This document shows, in pieces, positions 1 to 5,725 of a DNA stretch of 5,725 nucleotides. A program made the position numbers and the translations under genes. The notes beneath the pieces are model-generated. The model did no database searches. It was not told where the DNA came from and saw only the letters and a list, made by a program, of their open reading frames with translations. The stretch covers positions 7,036 through 12,760 of the forward strand of contig PMIZ01000308.1 in NCBI GenBank assembly GCA_003157225.1, in the 5' to 3' direction. The stretch comes from Actinomycetota bacterium. Lineage in GTDB: Bacteria; Actinomycetota; Thermoleophilia; RBG-16-64-13. Every line of letters starts with the position of its first letter. The first letter of the stretch is position 1.

Positions 1-1389
1 CTTGTCGATCTCGTCGATCATGAAGACCGGGTTGGAGCTGCCCGCGTCCCGGATGGCCCGGACGATAGTGCCGGGCATCGCGCCTACGTACGTGCGGCGA
101 TGCCCCCGAATCTCGGACTCGTCGCGCACCCCGCCGACGCTTATGCGGATGAATTTGCGGCCCATGGCCCGGGCTATGCTCTTGCCCAGGCTGGTCTTGC
201 CCACGCCCGGAGGGCCGGCAAAGCAGAGGATGGGACCGGACACCTCGCTCTTCAGTTTTTGCACCGCTAGGTACTCGAGAATCCGGTCCTTGACGTCCTT
301 GAGGTCGTAGTGGTCTTCGTCGAGGACGGTCCGAGCGCTGGCGATCTCGATCTTGTCCTCGGTGAGCACCGACCAGGGCAAGGACAGTATCCAGTCGAGG
401 TAGGTGCGGATGACACCGTACTCGGCAGCGGCCGGAGGCAACTTCGCGAGTCTGTCCAGCTCCCGGCGTGCCTGCTTGTCGACGTCGTCCGGGAGGTCCG
501 CCTCTTCGATGCGCTGACGCAGCTCGTTGACCTCGGCCTGGGTCTCGTCGGTCTCGCCCAGTTCGTCCTGGATGGCCTTCATCTGCTGGCGAAGCACGTA
601 CTCGCGCTGGCTCTTGTCCATCTCCGACTGCACCTGGTCCTGGATCTTCGAGCCCAACTCGAGGACTTCCAGCTCGCGGCTCATCAGCGAGGTCAAGGCG
701 CGCAATCTCCGGGACAAGTCGGTCTCTTCCAGCAGTCTCTGCTTGTCCTCGGTCTTGATGCGCATGGTCGAGGCGATGAAATAGCCGAGGGTGGCCGGGT
801 CGTCGATGCTCGCCGCCGCCATCTCGAGCTCGTCGGGAAGATACGGCACCAGTCCGATGATCTTCGTGTAGACCGACACCAGGTTGCGCTGCAGGGCCTC
901 CAGCTCGGTGCCGGCCTCGACCGCGTCGGGTAGGTCGCGAACGTCGGCCCACAGGTATGGGGTCTCGGTAGTGAAGCGTTCGATCTCGAATCGCCGCAGC
1001 CCTTGGGCGATGATGCGCAGAGTCCCGTCGGGGGCCTTGATCATCTTCTGCACGCTGGCGAGCACCCCGACGCGGTACACGTCGTCGGGCCCAGGCACCT
1101 CTATGTCGGGGCTCTTGGCCGCCACGAGTCCCACCTGCTTGTCGCCGCGCAGCACGTCGTCGATGAGTTGCACCGAGCGGGGCTGCCCGACGGCGAGCGG
1201 CATCATGGTTTCGGGGAACACCACGGCATCCTTGAGAGGAAGGATGGGGATATGGGTCATGCCCAGGATGGGGGACGACTCCTTCGCATCGCGGGAGAGG
1301 ATCACGAAGTCCTGACCGGCAGCCGAAAGCGGCGTGCCGGCGGCGGCATCGAAGGTCTCTCTTGCGCGCTGCGTCTTGCGGGGGCTCAT
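1..1389 (-). CDS. lon: ATP-dependent Lon protease, N-terminal and AAA+ part (3' end outside window)
   Basis: Lon is a cytoplasmic hexameric AAA+ serine protease that degrades misfolded and selected regulatory proteins. The 463 visible codons are uninterrupted. The N-terminal substrate-binding domain starts near residue 47 (IPILPLKDAVVFP) and is followed by a charged helical/coiled-coil stretch at about 205-320. The family signature AEYGVIRTYLDWILSLPW lies at about 322-339. Walker A is GPPGVGKTS (392-400, Lys398) and Walker B is VFMIDEIDK (455-463), ending exactly at the window edge. The sensor motifs and the Ser-Lys protease domain would lie beyond position 1. The start at 1389 is chosen because GGAG sits 8 nt upstream and the ATG overlaps the hsp20 stop as ATGA. 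It adds about 36 residues compared with E. coli Lon. An in-frame ATG at 1260 (Met44) would give a conventional N-terminus but has no clear ribosome binding site. Co-expression with hsp20 is expected. Confidence 0.97.
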   Translation of the reverse strand, partial: MSPRKTQRARETFDAAAGTPLSAAGQDFVILSRDAKESSPILGMTHIPILPLKDAVVFPETMMPLAVGQPRSVQLIDDVLRGDKQVGLVAAKSPDIEVPGPDDVYRVGVLASVQKMIKAPDGTLRIIAQGLRRFEIERFTTETPYLWADVRDLPDAVEAGTELEALQRNLVSVYTKIIGLVPYLPDELEMAAASIDDPATLGYFIASTMRIKTEDKQRLLEETDLSRRLRALTSLMSRELEVLELGSKIQDQVQSEMDKSQREYVLRQQMKAIQDELGETDETQAEVNELRQRIEEADLPDDVDKQARRELDRLAKLPPAAAEYGVIRTYLDWILSLPWSVLTEDKIEIASARTVLDEDHYDLKDVKDRILEYLAVQKLKSEVSGPILCFAGPPGVGKTSLGKSIARAMGRKFIRISVGGVRDESEIRGHRRTYVGAMPGTIVRAIRDAGSSNPVFMIDEIDK

Positions 1390-1859
1390 GGTTGTTGCTC
1401 CGTTTGGTTCTCCTCTGTCATGGTGATCGGGATGCGCTTGCCGACGGAGCGCGCTCGCACCGGCAGCAGTATCTCCAGATAGCCGGAACTGTAGTTGGCG
1501 GTGGCCTGGCTGGCGTCCACCTCCGGCGGAAGAGCCACGCTGCGCTCGAAGCGCCCGTAGGTGATCTCCATCTGCTGATAGACCGCGTCGGGATGCCGCT
1601 CGTCGCAACGGACCCCGTTCACGCGAAGGATGTTGTCTTCGACCTCGAGGCTGATGGCATCCGGGTCTATTCCCGGCAGCTCGAGTTTGACCACCACCGC
1701 GTTCTCACGCCTGTCGTAGTAGACATCTGCGTTGGGCCGGAAGGCGGCCCGCCCGTACCGGGGCGCCCGTTGGGCGTGCAGCAACTCGAGGAACATGCGG
1801 TCCACTTCGTTCTGCAGCCTCTGGAAGCCGGGCACATCATTTCTTCGTTTCGGTTCCAC
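1386..1859 (-). CDS. Hsp20/alpha-crystallin family small heat-shock protein
   Basis: This is an ATP-independent holdase of 157 residues, a normal bacterial sHSP length, that binds unfolding proteins in the cytoplasm as an oligomer. A short N-terminal arm carries a helix (FQRLQNEVDRMF, 12-23), as is common in this family. The alpha-crystallin domain spans about 41-135, beginning RPNADVYYDRRENAVVVKLELPG and including the strand region YGRFERSVALP. The hallmark AxxxnGxL motif appears as ANYSSGYL (121-128), with Ser in place of the usual Asn/Asp. The C-terminal I-x-I oligomerisation motif is IPI (143-145). The start is GTG at 1859, with a modest AGG 7 nt upstream; an in-frame stop at 1890-1892 rules out a much longer protein. 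Its TGA overlaps the lon ATG by one base step (ATGA). Clients captured by Hsp20 may be passed to Lon; that hand-off is inferred. Confidence 0.96.
   Translation of the reverse strand: MEPKRRNDVPGFQRLQNEVDRMFLELLHAQRAPRYGRAAFRPNADVYYDRRENAVVVKLELPGIDPDAISLEVEDNILRVNGVRCDERHPDAVYQQMEITYGRFERSVALPPEVDASQATANYSSGYLEILLPVRARSVGKRIPITMTEENQTEQQP
1398..1401 (-). promoter_or_regulatory. Ribosome binding site of lon, inside the hsp20 3' end
   Basis: GGAG on the minus strand lies 8 nt before the ATG at 1389 and within the last codons of hsp20. It supports the upstream lon start over the internal ATG at 1260. It also means ribosomes finishing hsp20 pass directly over the lon initiation site. Confidence 0.7.
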
Positions 1860-1891
1860 GCGAGGACCTGCCCTTGTCGTCTTGAGCCTTC

Positions 1892-1911
1892 ATACAACCC
1901 CATATAACCCC
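1892..1911 (-). repeat. Tandem 10-bp repeat upstream of hsp20
   Basis: On the minus strand two adjacent units read GGGGTTATAT and GGGGTTGTAT, identical at 9 of 10 bases. They end 32 bases before the hsp20 GTG. A 10-bp period puts both copies on the same face of the helix. They could be a direct-repeat protein binding site or simply overlap the -10 region. No match to a known heat-shock operator was recognised. Confidence 0.55.
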
Positions 1912-1927
1912 TCAGCCCGCGAGGCAA
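1901..1927 (-). promoter_or_regulatory. Possible weak promoter for hsp20-lon
   Basis: On the minus strand TTGCCT (1927-1922) and TATATG (1906-1901) each match four of six consensus bases of a housekeeping promoter. The 15-bp spacer is short. The position, about 40 bases before the hsp20 start in the only real gap between the minus-strand genes, is what makes it plausible. The match alone is not convincing. Confidence 0.25.
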
Positions 1928-1956
1928 ACCCCGATCGTCGCGGACGAGGCCGGAAC

Positions 1957-4854
1957 TCAGCGCGCTGCTAGGGCGGCGAGGACCTGGCCGAGCGCCTTGA
2001 GCTCCGCGCCGTACGTGGCCCAATCACCCTGCTTCTGCGCTTCGATGGCCGCCTGGTAGTGCTGATTGGCGAGTGCGATCAGCGCTGCCACATCGGAAGG
2101 CAGCGTGGCGGTCGTGCCCGCCGCGGTCGTGGTGGTCGTCTGCGGAGGCACGGTGGTCGTGGTAGCCGGGACGGTGGTTGTCGTCGTACCACCCGTCGTG
2201 GTCGTCGTGCTCTCTCCCGTGGCCCCCGGGCCGAAGAGCTTGGCGAGCGCGTCGGTCAAGGTCGGCTCCATGACGACCTTGTCGCCGTAGGCGGCGATGA
2301 CCCGCGTCAGCTCTGGGATGGGGCTCTGCTCGGCCTGTAAATAGACCGGCTCGAAGTACATGACCGAATTCTTGACCGGCACCACGAGCAGATTGCCGCG
2401 GATCACCTGGCTGCCGGATTGGTTCCACAACGTCAGCTGCGACGAGATCACCGGGTCGTTCGAGATGCGGGCCTCCATCTGCGAGGGGCCGAAGATCAGC
2501 TTGTTCTTCGGGAAATCGATCACCTGGAGCTGGCCGTAGTGCTGCCCATCCTGCCTACCCACCATGAGCGCGGCCATGTTCTCCTTGCTGAGCGGGGAGA
2601 ACGGAAGCAGCAGCGCGAACTCGGGGCTGGTCTCACCCGGAAGGGTCAGGACTTCGTAGTAAGGCACCACGGGGGTCTTCGTGTTCTGGTAGATCTCCGT
2701 GGGAATCTGCCAGACGTCTTCCTTGTTGTAGAAGATCTGTGGGTCGGTCATGTGGTAGGTGGTGAGCACCGAAGCCTGGACGCTATAGAAGTCCTCGGGG
2801 TAGCGTACATGGGCGCGGAGGTCGGCAGGCATCTGGTCGCTCGGGGTGAAGAGGCCCTTGAATACCTTGCTCCAGGCGTTCGCTATCGCGTCGCGCGCGT
2901 CCATCTGGTAGAAGGTCACTTTGCCGTCGTAGGCGTTGATGACCACCTTGACCGCGTTCCGCATGTAGTTGGTCTTGTTCGCGAGCGGCTGGGCGTACGG
3001 GAAGCGGGCCGTGGTCGTGTAGGCATCCCACATCCAGACCAGCGAGCCGTCGTCGCGTAGCACGAGGTAGGGGTCCTTGTCGTAGGTCAGGAACGGCGCC
3101 AGGGCCTGAACTCTCTCCTTGAGCGTGCGGCGATACATGATGCGCGAGTCGGGCGTGAGCGAGCTCGACGCGAACAGCCGCAGGCTGTTGAAGCGGAAGC
3201 CAAAGGCCAGCCGGCGCTGCCAGTCGCCGATGGGGATGCCCCCGTCGCCCTCAGAGGTGGTGAAGACTTTGTTGTCGGCCTGCGGATAGTCGAACTCCTT
3301 GTTCTTCGTGTTCACGATCACGAACGGGTTGCCGAGCTCGCCGTAGTAGATCTGGGGGCGGGTTATGCGCAGGTTGGTGTCGGTGGTCGGGGGGATGTTG
3401 CTGACGAAAAGGACCGGCAGCCCGTCCCCACCAGCCACGTTCACGGGGCTGAGAACGAAGCCATAGCCATGAGTGTAGACCTGAGTCTCGTTCACCCAGG
3501 TCCGCGCCTCCGCGCTCAACTTGGTCTGGTCGAGCTCGCGAGCACTGAGCAGCACCTCGCGGTAACCGCCGTTGATGACGTAGCGGTCCACGTCAACGTC
3601 TGTGAACTCGTAGTAAGGCCATATGCTCTGGATCTGCTGATACGTGGACAAGGCCGGCCGAGGCTCCCACAGGCGCACGTTGCTGGTGGTGCCTGAGTTC
3701 GCGGCGACGTCGGTGGGTGTCAGGTCGGTGGAGGCCTGGAACGGCACTTCCGAGATCTCGCCCAGGCCAAACGCCCACCGGGTTGCCTCGATGTTCTTGG
3801 CGATGTAGGGACTCTCGGCAGAGATCTCGTTGGGAGAAACGCGGTATTGCTGGATGATTGCCGGGTAGGCCTTGCCCGCGATGGCCCAGGTGAGAAACAT
3901 CACCACGATGGCGAGAGCGGGAAGTCTCCACCCCCGGTAGCGGATGTTGACGAGGAAGAGGGCCGCCGCGAGGAGGGACACGATGGCCAGAAAGTGGAGC
4001 ACCGGGAGCGAGGCGTGCACGTCGGTGTAACTGGCCCCGAAGATGGCGCCCCGGGTGGAGTAGTCGAGCTTCCAGGTCTGCAGCATGTAATCCCCGGCCT
4101 TCGCCACCATGGCTATGGCGAGAATGGCGGAGAGGTGGGCCTTGACGTGCGGGGCCAGCCGGATGCGGTTCTTCTCGCTCAGCACGAGCGCTCGGTCGAC
4201 GACGTAGGTGAAGGCGGTGGCGATGAAGGTCAACAGCATGGCCACGCCTACGAAGTTCACCAACATCGACCAAACCGGCATGGTGAAGACGAAGAACGCT
4301 GCGTCTTTGTGGAACTGTGGGTCGGTGTAGCCGAAGGGCACTCGATGGAGGAAGAGGAGGATCGTGTCCCAGCGGCTGCTGTAACTGATGCCGACGATCA
4401 CCGCGACGACGATGGAGATCGCCAGCGTGATATGTCTCGTCCACCGGCGTTTGGTGGCCCATTCGAAGACATTTCCTTCGTCGGCGCCCGCCACCGACAG
4501 CAAGCGGGGCGAGATCTTGCGGGCAAGCCAAAGGCTGCCGTAGAAGATCACGAAGAACACCACCGCGAAGAACACCCCGACACAGAGCCGGGCGACGAAC
4601 GGCGTCCAGAACACGGTGGTCTGGCCCACTTCTTGGTACCAGAGGTAGCTCGTCCAGATGCGCGAGACGATGCTGCCGACGCCGAGGAACAGCGCCAAGA
4701 AGACGACAATGATCACTCCCCGGCGCAACGCTCCGGGCTTGAGGCGGATGAGCCGCTGCAGCCAGTCGGGCTTCTTCGGTTTCGCCTGGCTCGCGGCCTT
4801 CGTGTCGCTCCCAGATTTCGCCTGTTTGCCGGCTTCCGGCGGCTGCTCGGGCAT
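1957..4854 (-). CDS. UPF0182 family integral membrane protein (function unknown)
   Basis: This 965-residue protein fits the UPF0182/COG1615 family; M. tuberculosis Rv0064 and Rv3193c are members of similar size (from memory). A Lys-rich cytoplasmic N-terminus (1-45) precedes about seven hydrophobic segments near 46-66, 84-110, 141-158, 193-216, 241-255, 285-303 and 311-328. The Lys/Arg-rich start suggests N-in, which after seven passes would place residues 335-965 outside the membrane. That large domain contains family-like stretches such as WPYYEFTDVDVDRYVINGG (412-430) and VYTHGYGFVLSPVN (459-472). Then comes a Thr/Pro/Val linker (883-917) and a short helical tail ending near QGDWATYGAELKALGQVL (942-959), typical of the family. 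The ATG overlaps the upstream hydrolase stop as TGATG and has only a weak binding site (GGA 12 nt away), so translation probably depends on coupling. No biochemical function is established for the family and none is assigned here. Confidence 0.95.
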   Translation of the reverse strand: MPEQPPEAGKQAKSGSDTKAASQAKPKKPDWLQRLIRLKPGALRRGVIIVVFLALFLGVGSIVSRIWTSYLWYQEVGQTTVFWTPFVARLCVGVFFAVVFFVIFYGSLWLARKISPRLLSVAGADEGNVFEWATKRRWTRHITLAISIVVAVIVGISYSSRWDTILLFLHRVPFGYTDPQFHKDAAFFVFTMPVWSMLVNFVGVAMLLTFIATAFTYVVDRALVLSEKNRIRLAPHVKAHLSAILAIAMVAKAGDYMLQTWKLDYSTRGAIFGASYTDVHASLPVLHFLAIVSLLAAALFLVNIRYRGWRLPALAIVVMFLTWAIAGKAYPAIIQQYRVSPNEISAESPYIAKNIEATRWAFGLGEISEVPFQASTDLTPTDVAANSGTTSNVRLWEPRPALSTYQQIQSIWPYYEFTDVDVDRYVINGGYREVLLSARELDQTKLSAEARTWVNETQVYTHGYGFVLSPVNVAGGDGLPVLFVSNIPPTTDTNLRITRPQIYYGELGNPFVIVNTKNKEFDYPQADNKVFTTSEGDGGIPIGDWQRRLAFGFRFNSLRLFASSSLTPDSRIMYRRTLKERVQALAPFLTYDKDPYLVLRDDGSLVWMWDAYTTTARFPYAQPLANKTNYMRNAVKVVINAYDGKVTFYQMDARDAIANAWSKVFKGLFTPSDQMPADLRAHVRYPEDFYSVQASVLTTYHMTDPQIFYNKEDVWQIPTEIYQNTKTPVVPYYEVLTLPGETSPEFALLLPFSPLSKENMAALMVGRQDGQHYGQLQVIDFPKNKLIFGPSQMEARISNDPVISSQLTLWNQSGSQVIRGNLLVVPVKNSVMYFEPVYLQAEQSPIPELTRVIAAYGDKVVMEPTLTDALAKLFGPGATGESTTTTTGGTTTTTVPATTTTVPPQTTTTTAAGTTATLPSDVAALIALANQHYQAAIEAQKQGDWATYGAELKALGQVLAALAAR
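2104..2208 (-). repeat. Thr-rich low-complexity linker region in the UPF0182 gene
   Basis: Codons 883-917 encode runs of 5, 5, 4 and 5 threonines separated by GG, VPA and VPPQ, followed by AAGTTAT. The DNA is a degenerate ACN trinucleotide repeat, so it could change length by slippage. The protein stretch is likely a flexible extracytoplasmic linker between the main domain and the C-terminal helical tail. In actinobacteria such Thr/Pro stretches are often O-mannosylated; that is an inference here. Confidence 0.85.
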
Positions 4855-5510
4855 CAGTTGGAGTGATCCAACACGACGACCGTGCGCTCGGCGGGTAGGC
4901 CCGTTCTGGTCACCTCAAGGGTGGATTTGTGATCCCGCTTGACCGTCTTCTGGGTAGCCAGGAACGGTTCAACGCCAGAGATAGGGAAATCGACTTTGTC
5001 GGTCTTGTAGTGCATGGGGACGACGATGCGCGGGGCGAGCGAATCGACCACCTGGGCCGCGACGTTGTGGTCGATAGTGAAGAAGCCGCCCACGGGCACC
5101 AGGAGCACGTCTACCCTTCCCACCGCCTTCACGGTGTCTGGGTCGAGCGTGTGCCCCAAATCGCCCAGGTGGGCCAGGCGAATGTCACCGTCGTCCACGA
5201 CCGTGATCGTGTTCTTGCCGCGCTTGCCGCCGCCCTCGTCGTCGTGCGCCACTTGGACGCCCTTGATCTCCACCTTGCCGACCGTCTGTTGAGTAGGATG
5301 CACCAGCACCAGCGGGTTGCCGGGCACCGTGTCCGTGCCTGCGTGATCTTCGTGCGTGTGGCTGGCTGTGACCACATCGGCCGGCTCGTCGATCGGTTTG
5401 TACCTCAAGGCGCCGTCGAAGCTCTCGGATACGTAGGGGTCGAGCACGATTCTGGTGCCATCCGCCGCCTCAACCAAGAAGGAGGAGTGCCCGAAGTACG
5501 TCAGTTTCAT
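4854..5510 (-). CDS. Metallo-beta-lactamase-fold metal-dependent hydrolase, UPF0173/UlaG-like
   Basis: This 218-residue protein begins MKLTYFGHSSFLVE, characteristic of the UPF0173 (YtkL-like) branch of the metallo-beta-lactamase fold. The zinc-binding signature HxHxDH is seen as HTHEDH (His51, His53, Asp55, His56). Further likely metal ligands are His114 in AHLGDLGH (112-120), or the Asp117 beside it, and His167 in VPMHYKTDK. Asp147 in GGFFTIDH is a conserved position. Length is normal and no signal peptide is seen, so it should be cytoplasmic. The substrate is unknown; relatives include the UlaG lactonase, but UPF0173 members are mostly uncharacterised. The ATG at 5510 is chosen because AAAGGGGG lies 8 nt upstream and the homology-like sequence starts exactly there. 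The frame stays open to 5705 without coding character. It is the first gene of the leftward cluster, and its TGA overlaps the UPF0182 start codon. Confidence 0.95.
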   Translation of the reverse strand: MKLTYFGHSSFLVEAADGTRIVLDPYVSESFDGALRYKPIDEPADVVTASHTHEDHAGTDTVPGNPLVLVHPTQQTVGKVEIKGVQVAHDDEGGGKRGKNTITVVDDGDIRLAHLGDLGHTLDPDTVKAVGRVDVLLVPVGGFFTIDHNVAAQVVDSLAPRIVVPMHYKTDKVDFPISGVEPFLATQKTVKRDHKSTLEVTRTGLPAERTVVVLDHSN

Positions 5511-5518
5511 CGCGATCG

Positions 5519-5526
5519 CCCCCTTT
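5519..5526 (-). promoter_or_regulatory. Ribosome binding site of the UPF0173-like hydrolase
   Basis: AAAGGGGG on the minus strand lies 8 nt before the ATG at 5510. It fixes the start and argues against the longer open frame that would run back into the divergent gene. Confidence 0.75.
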
Positions 5527-5587
5527 GGCTCGATGTCGTTGTGGCCATAGGTTAGCCGATATGACGTTAGGAGTTCGCCCCTTCGGG

Positions 5588-5593
5588 TAAAAT
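5588..5593 (+). promoter_or_regulatory. Possible -10 element of the thioredoxin-like gene
   Basis: TAAAAT matches five of six bases of the housekeeping -10 consensus, in an otherwise GC-rich region. No good -35 sits at 16-18 bp; ATGACG at 5561-5566 has the TGAC core but would need a 21-bp spacer. Transcription would start near 5600, giving a leader of roughly 45 bases. Confidence 0.4.
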
Positions 5594-5604
5594 GTCGCAT
5601 GCAA

Positions 5605-5622
5605 GAGCCGGATGACCGGCTC
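5605..5622 (+). promoter_or_regulatory. Perfect inverted repeat/hairpin in the leader of the thioredoxin-like gene
   Basis: GAGCCGG and CCGGCTC form a perfect 7-bp GC-rich stem around the four-base loop ATGA. It lies 11 bases before the Shine-Dalgarno sequence and just downstream of the predicted transcription start. It has no T-run, so it is not a standard terminator. It may be a 5' stabilising stem-loop in the mRNA or a repressor-binding dyad in DNA. Confidence 0.6.
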
Positions 5623-5633
5623 GGCGGGGCAAC

Positions 5634-5640
5634 AAAGGAG
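5634..5640 (+). promoter_or_regulatory. Ribosome binding site of the thioredoxin-like gene
   Basis: AAAGGAG lies 6 nt before the ATG at 5647, a near-ideal Shine-Dalgarno sequence. It is the main support that the short visible frame is a real gene start. Confidence 0.8.
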
Positions 5641-5646
5641 ACTGCG

Positions 5647-5725
5647 ATGAGTGATGGGGCCGTACGTGAGGTCAACGCGCAGGAGTTCGACCAGGTAGTG
5701 TCCACGTCGACCGTCCCCGTTGTGG
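5647..5725 (+). CDS. trxA: Probable thioredoxin, N-terminal fragment (3' end outside window)
   Basis: Only 26 residues are visible: MSDGAVREVNAQEF followed by DQVVSTSTVPVV. The pattern V-x-x-(V/L)-N/T-x-x-x-F-x-x-x-V then P-V-V matches the first strand, first helix and start of the central strand of thioredoxins. In that family the next residues would be (V/L)DFWA-W-CGPC. The catalytic CxxC lies outside the window, so the assignment rests on this short match and a strong ribosome binding site. If correct, it is a cytoplasmic disulfide reductase. It is transcribed divergently from the hydrolase gene. Other thioredoxin-fold proteins remain possible. Confidence 0.72.
   Translation, partial: MSDGAVREVNAQEFDQVVSTSTVPVV

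Larger units (their letters stand above)
5511..5646. promoter_or_regulatory. Divergent intergenic promoter region
   Basis: This 136-bp region separates the leftward cluster from the rightward thioredoxin-like gene, so both transcription starts should lie in it. On the plus strand it holds a good -10-like hexamer and a perfect hairpin (listed separately). On the minus strand the best pair I see is TTTACC (5591-5586) and TAACGT (5569-5564) with a 16-bp spacer, a poor match. GTTAG occurs twice in the same orientation (5551-5555 and 5566-5570), 15 bases apart, which could be a small regulator site or chance. Confidence 0.6.

Noticed and set aside
1883..1889. GCTCAAG upstream of hsp20 as an HspR (HAIR) half-site
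   Set aside because: Only one half resembles CTTGAGT-N7-ACTCAAG; the sequence at the correct spacing on the other side does not match.
1935..1947. Small inverted repeat TCGTC-GCG-GACGA after the UPF0182 stop, as a possible terminator
   Set aside because: The stem is only 5 bp with a 3-base loop and no T-run in either direction, so it does not support intrinsic termination.
3847..4866. Long plus-strand open frame (339 codons) opposite the UPF0182 gene, and other frames opposite UPF0182, Lon and the hydrolase
   Set aside because: Their compositions (rich in Arg, Gly, His, Val, Glu) are those expected from reading high-GC genes backwards. None shows a recognisable domain, while the minus-strand proteins are clear family members.
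5511..5705. N-terminal extension of the hydrolase reading frame to 5705
   Set aside because: The extension has no family-like sequence and runs through the divergent promoter region and the thioredoxin-like gene start. A strong ribosome binding site supports the start at 5510.
1..5725. Possible defence island, mobile element, CRISPR array or RNA gene
   Set aside because: No transposase or integrase-like frame, no spaced direct-repeat array, no tRNA- or rRNA-like sequence was seen. Gene packing and composition look uniformly chromosomal.

Overview
This GC-rich window (third codon positions strongly G/C) reads as ordinary chromosome from a high-GC bacterium, most likely an actinobacterium. The best evidence is the UPF0182 membrane protein, whose C-terminal tail of Thr runs with Val-Pro spacers is typical of actinobacterial envelope proteins. 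A deep-branching lineage is plausible, but the species cannot be named from sequence alone.

Layout: four genes run leftward on the minus strand. In transcription order they are a UPF0173-type metallo-beta-lactamase-fold hydrolase (5510 to 4854), a 965-residue UPF0182 seven-helix membrane protein (4854 to 1957), an Hsp20/alpha-crystallin small heat-shock protein (1859 to 1386), and the first 463 codons of the ATP-dependent protease Lon (1389 to 1, cut by the window edge just after its Walker B motif). At the right edge a plus-strand gene starts at 5647. Its 26 visible residues look like the N-terminus of a thioredoxin. The divergent intergenic region 5511-5646 should hold the promoters for both directions.

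The minus-strand genes form two tightly joined pairs. The hydrolase and UPF0182 overlap as TGATG, and hsp20 and lon overlap as ATGA, so each pair should be co-transcribed and translationally coupled. A 97-base gap (1860-1956) separates the pairs. It holds a tandem 10-bp repeat and a weak promoter-like sequence, so hsp20-lon may have its own stress-responsive promoter in addition to read-through.

The biological theme is proteostasis and stress: Hsp20 holds unfolding proteins, Lon degrades damaged ones, and thioredoxin reduces disulfides. The hydrolase and UPF0182 proteins have no established physiological role, and their coupling is the least explained feature here. There are no RNA genes, CRISPR arrays, mobile elements or defence islands. 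I see no clear evidence of a new multi-gene system; the findings are specific, mostly modest observations.
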